From the NCBI GenBank assembly GCA_937916025.1, contig CALGGX010000444.1, positions 1 to 5,153 of the forward strand: a stretch of 5,153 nucleotides of DNA, written 5' to 3'. Made by a program: the position numbers and the translations under genes. The DNA comes from an uncultured Selenomonadales bacterium (GTDB lineage: Bacteria > Bacillota_C > Negativicutes > Selenomonadales > Selenomonadaceae). A model generated the notes under the pieces. That model ran no database searches and was not told where the DNA came from. It was given only the letters and a program-made list of their open reading frames with translations. Positions 1 to 5,153 of the stretch are shown here, piece after piece; positions within the stretch are counted from its first letter, which is position 1, and every line of letters starts with the position of its first letter.

Positions 1-1
1 C

Positions 2-397
2 GGCGATTTCGATGAAGACATTCTTTCTCAGGAGTGCACCGAGGCGTTTTTCGACGTGCTCTCGAACAATTTCCTCGAGACGGTGATGACGGCAATCTAT
101 CGCGGGCGCAAAGACAATCCCGAGTTCTATGCCGGGCTGCTCGCGCGAATCAACGAGTACCTCGCCGCGTGCCGCGTTTACACCATTGCCGTTGAGCCGA
201 AGCAATTGATGAAGTCCGACGATCTCGAATGCATGAAGATCATTCGCAAAGATACGCAAGATCGCGCCGAGGATAAGCTCATTGACGAAGTCGAGCGGCT
301 CCCATATAATATTGACTATCTGAACGAAGACGGCGAAGTCGGCAATTTCTGCTGTGACGGACAGATGGTCGTCTGCAAATTTGTTGGAGGTCAATGA
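2..397 (+). CDS. C-terminal part of an unrecognised acidic protein, possibly divergent GrpE-like (5' partial)
   Basis: The frame is open from the first complete codon at position 2 to the TGA at 395-397 (131 residues), so the gene probably starts before the window. The GTG at 56 is only an internal valine codon with no ribosome site before it. The protein is soluble and acidic, without membrane segments. Residues 1-65 look helical; residues 90-131 hold a charged helix, a loop (NEDGEVG) and a short hydrophobic end (QMVVCKFVGG). The C-terminal pattern, an IDEV-like segment, a tyrosine, then a glycine-containing hairpin ending in alternating hydrophobics, is reminiscent of the beta-wing at the end of GrpE, the Hsp70 nucleotide-exchange factor. 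A gene feeding directly into an Hsp70 gene fits that role. The likeness is weak and by eye only; an unrelated operon-specific protein is equally possible. It overlaps the next gene in a TGATG junction. Confidence 0.75.
   Translation, partial: GDFDEDILSQECTEAFFDVLSNNFLETVMTAIYRGRKDNPEFYAGLLARINEYLAACRVYTIAVEPKQLMKSDDLECMKIIRKDTQDRAEDKLIDEVERLPYNIDYLNEDGEVGNFCCDGQMVVCKFVGGQ
386..390 (+). promoter_or_regulatory. Ribosome binding site for the first Hsp70-like gene
   Basis: A perfect GGAGG lies inside the end of the upstream gene. It is 3 nt before the ATG at 394 and 6 nt before the ATG at 397. The 6-nt spacing is more usual, so I prefer the start at 397, but the two differ by only one methionine. 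Confidence 0.7.
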
Positions 398-1941
398 TGA
401 AGAATTACGTTGGAATAGACTTCGGCGCGTGCAACATCAAGGCGGCATTAACGTCCGCGCAGAGTAATCGCGTGCATAAAATCAAGCTCAACAAAGCTGC
501 CGGCGAGAGTCCCGCCGCGCCCAACATCATTCTCTACGACAAAGTCGGCGATAAAATCGAGATCAAAGTCGGCGATCCGGCAATGAAGAGCATCGAATTC
601 GATAACAAGGTGTGGCATATCAAACCGAAACTCTCGCAACGCAATTGGAAGAAACACATCGACAGCCTCGGGCGCGAAGTGACGGCGGTCGAAGTCGTCA
701 AAGACACGCTGAATTGGATTTGGAAGCGGATCACCGAAAAAGACACGTCGAAAAATCTTGATTGGGATGCGGTGATCACGGTGCCGGTGTCTTTTTCCGA
801 AGCACAGAAAAAAGTGATGCGCAAGGCGGCAATCGACGCGGGCATTCCGGTTTCGGCAATGGTTACGGAGCCGTTTGCGGCAATGTTTTCGCTCGGCGAT
901 ACACTCGAAAATGCGGACGAGGAGATGTTTCTGATCTTTGACTTCGGCGGCTCGACGCTCGACATGAGTCTCTTCAGAATCGAGCGCGACGACGATGAAT
1001 TGAATGTAACCGAATTGGCGGCGAGCGGACTCAATTTCGGCGGCATCAACATCGACGAAGGCATTTTGGAAGACGTATTGCGCGTGAAGTTCCGAAACGA
1101 GATCGATGAATTTCTCGCCGGAGATCCCGACGGGCGATTGAAGATCGATCTGATGTCGGCAATTGCAGACATGAAAGAAGCCTTGTTCATCGAGCGGGAT
1201 GCGGACGAGGAAACCGAGTCTCACTTGAGCGGCGCGACCGGCACTCTTTACAAATTGAGTTTGACGAAAGACGACGTCATTACCGTGCTCAAAAATGCGA
1301 AGCTCAAAGAAAAAATCTCCGCGCGGCTTGACGAGATGTTTGACGATGCCGATGTCGACAAAAGCGAAGTGACGGGCGTCAAACTTTTCGGCGGCACGGC
1401 GTCGATCACTTACATCTGGGAGATTATCACGGAATATTTCGGCGCGGACATTTTCGATTGCGAGGATTTTGATATCGAATCGGAAGATATTTTCATGGGA
1501 ATTTCTGTCGGCGCGGTGAATTATCTTGCGCTTATCAATGACGAGCAATCGAACGTGACGATCAAAAATGTCATTCCGTACAGCCTCGGCTTGGCGCGCG
1601 ACGGCAAATTCCGACGTTACATCAAACGCAACGAACTCGCCGGCTTTGAATTGCCGTACAAGCCGCTGTTGATTGAAGACTTGAAGAAAAACGGCTGGCA
1701 CGTATCGGTATATCAGAGTTTCAGCAATGAATTGGAGCTCGAGCTCAACGGCGAGGACGCGGTTTTCATGGCGGATGTTTCGCTCGACGAACATCTTTAC
1801 ACGGTCGACGATGCCGTGCTGTTCAAAATGAAAATGACAGAAGACGGCAAGTTGAATATGAAATTCTTCGAGCAGCGGCTCGAGAACGGCGAGCCGGAGA
1901 TCGTTCTCGTCGAAGAAAAAACAATTGAAGTGGGTGAGTAA
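397..1941 (+). CDS. Divergent, lidless Hsp70-family protein with altered phosphate loop
   Basis: This 514-residue protein has the actin-like ATPase fold of Hsp70/DnaK. Visible motifs are the phosphate-1 loop GIDFGACN (residues 6-13), the connecting segment AVITVPVSFSEAQ from about 125 leading to TEP with Glu158, phosphate-2 IFDFGGSTLD (180-189) and the adenosine motif KLFGGTAS (about 329-336). By alignment to DnaK/Hsc70, the catalytic positions Asp8, Lys76, Glu158, Asp182 and Asp189 are kept. However, the two threonines of the usual GTTN loop are Ala11 and Cys12, and GGG has become GGS. The last ~120 residues start with a YSLGLARDG segment and look like a degenerate substrate-binding beta domain; there is no helical lid, which fits the length (DnaK is about 610-640). 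Its start overlaps the previous stop by one base. A second, more canonical Hsp70 follows two genes on, so this one may be a regulatory or slow-cycling partner. Family assignment is firm; client and function are unknown. Confidence 0.9.
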   Translation: MKNYVGIDFGACNIKAALTSAQSNRVHKIKLNKAAGESPAAPNIILYDKVGDKIEIKVGDPAMKSIEFDNKVWHIKPKLSQRNWKKHIDSLGREVTAVEVVKDTLNWIWKRITEKDTSKNLDWDAVITVPVSFSEAQKKVMRKAAIDAGIPVSAMVTEPFAAMFSLGDTLENADEEMFLIFDFGGSTLDMSLFRIERDDDELNVTELAASGLNFGGINIDEGILEDVLRVKFRNEIDEFLAGDPDGRLKIDLMSAIADMKEALFIERDADEETESHLSGATGTLYKLSLTKDDVITVLKNAKLKEKISARLDEMFDDADVDKSEVTGVKLFGGTASITYIWEIITEYFGADIFDCEDFDIESEDIFMGISVGAVNYLALINDEQSNVTIKNVIPYSLGLARDGKFRRYIKRNELAGFELPYKPLLIEDLKKNGWHVSVYQSFSNELELELNGEDAVFMADVSLDEHLYTVDDAVLFKMKMTEDGKLNMKFFEQRLENGEPEIVLVEEKTIEVGE

Positions 1942-1942
1942 T

Positions 1943-2689
1943 ATGGATGACAGTCGCGAACTGTTGGAAAAAATGTATCCGTACGGCGGAAAAATTCTGC
2001 AGGACTTGCAAGAGATTTTGACGCATATGCACAGCATCGGCTTGCACTGCTGTGACGAATGGCAGAATGCGGAAGAGCGGCTCTCGGCGAATGAGCAGAC
2101 AACTGCGGCAGGTTTTGCGCTTCGGTTGCGGCAATCGGAAGAGCGCGAGAAAAAATTGCAGGCGCGGGTTGACGAGCTCGAGACGCAATTGAAAAACGAG
2201 CGGCAACATTTTGAAGACCGGCTTTTCAATCAAGAGGCAGAGTTTGAGAATCAGCTGAATGACTTCAAAGCGAAGCTGACAGAGTACGGCAATTACAACG
2301 TGAATTTGACGAAACTTCTTGAGCCTCTGAAAAATGATTTTGAGAAGCGGAAGAATGCTCTCGACGCGCGGGAGCAGAAAATCGCCGAAGCCGAGCAGCA
2401 ATTGAATGACGATCGCAAGGCATTTGAATCGGAACGCGATCAATTTAATGACGACAGTGAGGAGATGAAACGCAAAGCCGAGTTGTACGACAAGGCAGGT
2501 GACAGGATCAATGAATTGAATGAAACCAACGGCGACTTGACTCGGCAGATTGAAACACTCAAAAAAGAGTTGCAAGATCGCAACAAAGAAAAAGCCGATT
2601 TGGAAGAAAAATGCGCGCAATACGAGAATCAATTGCAGTCTTACAATTCATTCGGTCGGGAGACGAGAGGAGATATGTTTAATGAATGA
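1943..2689 (+). CDS. Long coiled-coil protein between two Hsp70-type genes
   Basis: I place the start at ATG 1943, one base after the previous stop; a GGTGAG sequence at 1933-1938 gives a weak ribosome site at a short 4-nt spacing. An in-frame TTG at 1925 would add six residues but lies inside the upstream gene without a better site. The 248-residue product has a short N-terminal helical segment (about 1-40, containing His-Cys-Cys at 35-37), then near-continuous heptad-like sequence rich in Glu, Lys, Arg, Gln and Leu from about 43 to 235. A small break near 115-130 (YGNYN, and LLEPLK) may be a hinge. The last ~14 residues are unstructured-looking. There is no signal peptide or membrane segment, so it is probably a cytoplasmic, rod-like oligomer. 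No family is recognisable; coiled coils give misleading similarity to myosin or SMC proteins. The context suggests an adaptor, scaffold or client of the flanking Hsp70-type ATPases, and a GrpE-like function through its long helices cannot be excluded. It overlaps the next gene by 8 nt. Confidence 0.88.
   Translation: MDDSRELLEKMYPYGGKILQDLQEILTHMHSIGLHCCDEWQNAEERLSANEQTTAAGFALRLRQSEEREKKLQARVDELETQLKNERQHFEDRLFNQEAEFENQLNDFKAKLTEYGNYNVNLTKLLEPLKNDFEKRKNALDAREQKIAEAEQQLNDDRKAFESERDQFNDDSEEMKRKAELYDKAGDRINELNETNGDLTRQIETLKKELQDRNKEKADLEEKCAQYENQLQSYNSFGRETRGDMFNE
2668..2672 (+). promoter_or_regulatory. Ribosome binding site for the Hsp70-VWA gene
   Basis: AGGAG within a GAGAGGAG purine run lies 9 nt before the ATG at 2682. 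This fixes the start at 2682: the longer in-frame extension back to 2550 would run through the coiled-coil gene, and its product lacks any Hsp70 likeness until the segment MNEVFVGIDLGTTN. The site sits inside the coding end of the upstream gene, so translation of the two is probably coupled. Confidence 0.75.
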
Positions 2690-4763
2690 GGTTTTTGTGG
2701 GAATTGATCTCGGCACGACGAATACTCTGGCGTGCTACCTCAAAAAAGGCAAGCCGACATTGATCAATTTCGGCGGCGGCAAGATGTTGCCGTCCGTACT
2801 CTATATCGGCGATGACGGCAATCAATTGATCGGTTCCAACGCCAAAAAGCAGGGCGTTCTCGATCCGCTCAACGTCATTCGCTCGTCGAAAACATACATG
2901 GCGGATTTCAAAAAGACTTGGACGCTCGGCGGCAAAACTTTCACGCCGACCGATGTGGCTACAGAAATTCTTAAAGAAGTCAAGCGTTGCGTCGTCAAAA
3001 AACTCAAATGCACGGCAGAAACGACCATCAGCGCGGTGATCACGGTTCCGGCATATTTCACGGGCAATCAGAAAGACGAAACGCGCAAAGCAGGACTCGC
3101 GGCGGGGCTCAACGTCATTCAGATCATCACCGAACCGATGGCGGCGGCAGTCGCGGCAGGGCATGAACTTGGTTTGGACGAGAAACTCTTCGTCGTTGAT
3201 CTCGGCGGCGGCACTTTCGATCTGAGTGTTCTGAAGGCGGATCAAACGCAAAAATCGTATGAAGCGATCGATGTTGACGGCGATAAAAAACTCGGCGGCG
3301 ACGATTTCGACAAACTCATCAGCGATTATTTCATCAGCATAATCGGCGAAGACCTCGGACGCGATCTGTCGACGCAAGAAACCTCCGGACTCGAGTACGG
3401 CGAATATTATTCCATGACGGGGCGCGTGAGCGAAGCCGCTGAGAACATCAAAATCGCTTTGAGCGAAGAGACAACGGCGCGCGAACAATTGTTGAATCTG
3501 TTCAATTACAACGGCAAGAGTTACGACTTCACGGCGGAACTCACGCGCGAAGAATTTGATGACATTTGCCAACCGCTCTACGATAAAATCCTTTCGCGCA
3601 TTCGGAAATTCACCTCGACGAGCGATAAATTCAAAATCGACGAAATTTCGACGGTCATTCTCGCCGGCGGCAGTTGCTACATTCCGAAAATCAAGGATGA
3701 GGTCGAAAAGATTTTCAACAAAAAAGTCGACACCGGCTTGCCGCTCGAAACGCTGGTCGTGATCGGCGCATGTTTTGTGGCGGAGTCGATCAACGGCGGC
3801 TTGCGCGTGAAGACGAGCGAAATTCTGTCACATTCGCTGGGCGTGGAAGTTTTATCCGACGACGGCAAGCGCGACATTCTCTCGAAAATCCTGCCGAAAG
3901 GCATGAAATATCCGTGCGAAGACTCGCGCGTGTATTCGACGGCTTACAACAATCAGACGTTCGTTCCGATTTACGTGTACGAGGCGGGTTCGGATAAAGA
4001 GGACGTTGAAGACATCGACGCGCATGAGTATTACGGCAATTGCTCGTTGAAAGGAATCAAACCGGCGCGCGCGAAGGAGCCGAAAATTCGCGTGACGTTC
4101 AGCTATGACAGAGACGGTACGCTTGTCGTCATGTCGCAGGATGAAGGCAGCGGCATTCACGAAGAAATTTCGATCGAAAAAGGTGCGGAGCGTCCGCCGA
4201 AACCGAAAATGCAGGCGTCGATCGATTTCATGCTCCTGCTCGACAATTCCGGAAGCATGGGGTGGTACGGAAGCAGTTACGGCGGCTCGGCTCTCGACGA
4301 TGCAAAGCGCGCTTGCGAGCATCTCTTCAATGAATTGATTGACTTCAATGTGCATCGCATGGGCATGATCACGTTCGAGAGTTACGCGCGTCGACTGGTC
4401 GAACTTACCGATGACGTTCGACGGCTGAAGGCGGTATTGCCCGGCATTACGGCAGAAGGCGGCACGAATTTGTATCAGGCACTCGAGTTTGCAAAATCCG
4501 ATTTGGAATACAGTGCCAACAAAAAAGTGATCATCATCGTGACGGACGGCGAGCCTTCCGAAGAGTCGCGCGTGCTGAATTACGCGGCGCAATTGCGGAA
4601 CATGGGCTATCAAATCGTGGCAATCGGCGCGGGCAGCGGCGTCAACAGAAATTTCATCGACAAAGTGTCGAGCCCCGGCGATAATTACATGATCGATAAC
4701 ATGTCGAAACTCGCGAATACATTTGAATTGGCGATTGCAAAAATTGTCGAGGCGGAAGGATAA
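2682..4763 (+). CDS. Hsp70 ATPase and substrate-binding beta domain fused to a C-terminal VWA domain
   Basis: This 693-residue protein joins a chaperone core to a metal-dependent VWA domain. The Hsp70 ATPase domain spans about 3-370, with phosphate-1 GIDLGTTNT (7-15), Lys70, VITVPAYFT (119-127), TEP with Glu151, phosphate-2 VVDLGGGTFD (171-180), LGGDDFD (204-210) and adenosine motif ILAGGSCYIP (326-335). All positions needed for ATP hydrolysis appear present. A substrate-binding beta domain follows (about 383-500): SHSLGVEV, YSTAYNNQ and SLKGIKPA match DnaK landmarks. The helical lid is absent; residues about 511-690 are instead a VWA domain with a full MIDAS metal site, DNSGS (Asp521, Ser523, Ser525), Thr595 in GGTN and Asp622 in TDGEP. 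There is no signal peptide or membrane segment, so it is probably cytoplasmic. VWA domains usually bind partner proteins through Mg or Mn, so the fusion probably couples an ATP-driven chaperone cycle to assembly of a specific partner. Domain calls are strong; the biological role is unknown. Confidence 0.95.
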   Translation: MNEVFVGIDLGTTNTLACYLKKGKPTLINFGGGKMLPSVLYIGDDGNQLIGSNAKKQGVLDPLNVIRSSKTYMADFKKTWTLGGKTFTPTDVATEILKEVKRCVVKKLKCTAETTISAVITVPAYFTGNQKDETRKAGLAAGLNVIQIITEPMAAAVAAGHELGLDEKLFVVDLGGGTFDLSVLKADQTQKSYEAIDVDGDKKLGGDDFDKLISDYFISIIGEDLGRDLSTQETSGLEYGEYYSMTGRVSEAAENIKIALSEETTAREQLLNLFNYNGKSYDFTAELTREEFDDICQPLYDKILSRIRKFTSTSDKFKIDEISTVILAGGSCYIPKIKDEVEKIFNKKVDTGLPLETLVVIGACFVAESINGGLRVKTSEILSHSLGVEVLSDDGKRDILSKILPKGMKYPCEDSRVYSTAYNNQTFVPIYVYEAGSDKEDVEDIDAHEYYGNCSLKGIKPARAKEPKIRVTFSYDRDGTLVVMSQDEGSGIHEEISIEKGAERPPKPKMQASIDFMLLLDNSGSMGWYGSSYGGSALDDAKRACEHLFNELIDFNVHRMGMITFESYARRLVELTDDVRRLKAVLPGITAEGGTNLYQALEFAKSDLEYSANKKVIIIVTDGEPSEESRVLNYAAQLRNMGYQIVAIGAGSGVNRNFIDKVSSPGDNYMIDNMSKLANTFELAIAKIVEAEG
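4756..4760 (+). promoter_or_regulatory. Ribosome binding site for the last, partial gene
   Basis: AAGGA lies at the very end of the Hsp70-VWA gene, 9 nt before the ATG at 4770. It supports this start and places the fifth gene in the same operon, with only 6 nt between stop and start. Confidence 0.65.
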
Positions 4764-4769
4764 ATCGAT

Positions 4770-5153
4770 ATGGCACAGATTAAATTCAAATTGAAAATGC
4801 TCGATGTCGACGAATTTCTGCAAAAAATTTTCGGCACGGTTCCGACGGAGAAGATTAAATTGAACTTCGAGACGCTTCGGAAATACGCGGCGGAAACCAA
4901 GAGCTTCGAAGATGCGAAACTGACCGAGCTCGATGCCGTCAATGACATTTCCGCGCTCGAGAATTTTATCAACCATCCGAAAACGCAAATCAAAGCCGTC
5001 AAGGATCTCGTCAAGGCTTGCCTTACGAACAACGGAACCGCTTTCGACGAAGGCAATCTCAATTATTGCATGAAGCCTGCCGTGGCGGCCACTGCCGCCC
5101 TCGACGGCGACGTTATCCTGATGGCCACGGGCCGCAAGCCCCGTACCGACGGA
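4770..5153 (+). CDS. Unrecognised small protein downstream of Hsp70-VWA (3' partial; end possibly chimeric)
   Basis: The frame runs from ATG 4770, after a good ribosome site, to the window end without a stop (128 residues). I recognise no family in residues 1-100. They are lysine-rich and helical-looking, with a hydrophobic-charged N-terminus (MAQIKFKLKMLDVDEFL) and no signal peptide, membrane segment or HPD motif of a J-domain co-chaperone. Position and coding style up to about 5069 match the upstream genes, so the N-terminal part probably belongs to the same system. From about residue 101 the sequence changes character: G+C rises to about 70%, Ala codons switch to GCC, and the peptide GDVILMATGRKPRTDG resembles the NAD-domain end of dihydrolipoamide dehydrogenase-type flavoproteins. 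A true protein would be unlikely to combine these, so I trust only the first ~100 residues. Confidence 0.7.
   Translation, partial: MAQIKFKLKMLDVDEFLQKIFGTVPTEKIKLNFETLRKYAAETKSFEDAKLTELDAVNDISALENFINHPKTQIKAVKDLVKACLTNNGTAFDEGNLNYCMKPAVAATAALDGDVILMATGRKPRTDG
5070..5153 (+). other. GC-rich terminal segment with flavoprotein-like coding, probable chimeric end
   Basis: By hand count about 59 of these 84 bases are G or C, against roughly 42-52% in the four sequence lines before it. Five of six alanine codons here are GCC, against two of nine in the same frame between 4770 and 5069. The final codons spell GDVILMATGRKPRTDG. The ATGR-x-P-x-T-x-G pattern is typical of lipoamide dehydrogenase, mercuric reductase and relatives, just before their central domain. 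The fold-forming regions normally found before this motif are missing. The breakpoint is uncertain, probably between 5060 and 5105. An assembly or amplification join is the simplest explanation; a genuine rearrangement is the alternative. Confidence 0.5.
5084..5099 (+). repeat. Short GC-rich inverted repeat near the composition switch
   Basis: GGCGGC at 5084-5089 and GCCGCC at 5094-5099 form a perfect 6-bp stem around a CACT loop. A second, longer-range pair (CCGTGGC at 5080-5086 and GCCACGG at 5124-5130) overlaps it. There is no U-run, and the repeat is inside an open frame, so it is not a convincing terminator. In GC-rich coding DNA such stems arise often by chance. Confidence 0.4.

Noticed and set aside
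56..58. GTG as the start of the first gene
   Set aside because: The frame stays open back to position 2 and no ribosome site precedes the GTG. It reads naturally as an internal valine codon of a gene that starts upstream.
1735..1746. Perfect 12-bp palindrome GAGCTCGAGCTC as an operator
   Set aside because: It is simply the in-frame codons for Glu-Leu-Glu-Leu inside the Hsp70-like gene, with no promoter nearby.
345..2059. Cys-Cys-Asp in both the first gene and the coiled-coil protein as a shared metal motif
   Set aside because: The two occurrences have no matching surrounding residues or further Cys/His ligands, so chance is the simpler explanation.
448..2229. A 593-codon antisense open frame on the minus strand
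   Set aside because: It lies opposite the Hsp70-like and coiled-coil genes, has a low-complexity Arg/His/Phe-rich product and no recognisable motif. It is a by-product of codon bias on the coding strand.
2550..2681. A longer start for the Hsp70-VWA gene
   Set aside because: These 44 codons overlap the coiled-coil gene in another frame and give a Lys/Arg/Asn-rich peptide with no Hsp70 likeness. The good ribosome site at 2668-2672 points to ATG 2682.
769..3046. 14-bp direct repeat GCGGTGATCACGGT at 769-782 and 3033-3046
   Set aside because: Both copies encode the conserved AVITV segment of the Hsp70 ATPase domain, so the repeat reflects shared protein ancestry and codon choice, not a mobile or regulatory repeat.
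2679..3572. A 297-codon antisense open frame on the minus strand
   Set aside because: It is opposite the well-supported Hsp70 ATPase domain and shows the same biased composition as the other antisense frames.
3852..4988. A 378-codon antisense open frame on the minus strand
   Set aside because: It spans the Hsp70-VWA gene, the intergenic gap and part of the next gene, and its product is Arg/His/Phe/Val-rich without motifs; it is a shadow of the plus-strand genes.

Overview
This window looks like the inside of one plus-strand operon from a bacterium of roughly balanced GC content (about half G+C in the lines I counted by hand). Strong Shine-Dalgarno sequences, tight or overlapping gene junctions and uninterrupted reading frames all indicate bacterial DNA. 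Leu TTG/CTC, Ala GCG and Gly GGC codons are common. A Firmicutes-related lineage such as the Negativicutes is my guess from the general style of the sequence; nothing here proves it.

Layout, left to right: (1) 2-397, the C-terminal part of an acidic helical protein with a short beta-like tail, possibly a very divergent GrpE-type factor; (2) 397-1941, a short Hsp70-family protein with an altered phosphate-binding loop and no helical lid; (3) 1943-2689, a soluble, mostly coiled-coil protein of 248 residues; (4) 2682-4763, an Hsp70 ATPase domain plus substrate-binding beta domain fused to a C-terminal von Willebrand factor A (VWA) domain with a complete metal-binding site; (5) 4770 to the window end, an unrecognised small protein, incomplete here. 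Gene junctions are -1, +1, -8 and +6 nt, so all five are very probably co-transcribed and partly translationally coupled. No promoter, terminator, tRNA, rRNA, CRISPR array or mobile element is visible, and no gap exceeds 6 nt.

The main point of interest is the combination of two different lidless Hsp70-type ATPases, one carrying a VWA adhesion/assembly domain where the lid should be, with a coiled-coil protein encoded between them and a possible exchange factor upstream. A reasonable inference is an ATP-driven scaffold or remodelling complex: the coiled-coil protein could be adaptor or client, the VWA domain could bind a partner through its metal ion, and the divergent Hsp70 could be a regulatory partner. 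This is not the housekeeping dnaK operon.

The last ~84 bases (from about 5070) differ sharply in composition (about 70% G+C) and encode, in frame, a stretch resembling part of a dihydrolipoamide-dehydrogenase-type flavoprotein. This may be a chimeric assembly end, so the C-terminal part of gene 5 should not be trusted.
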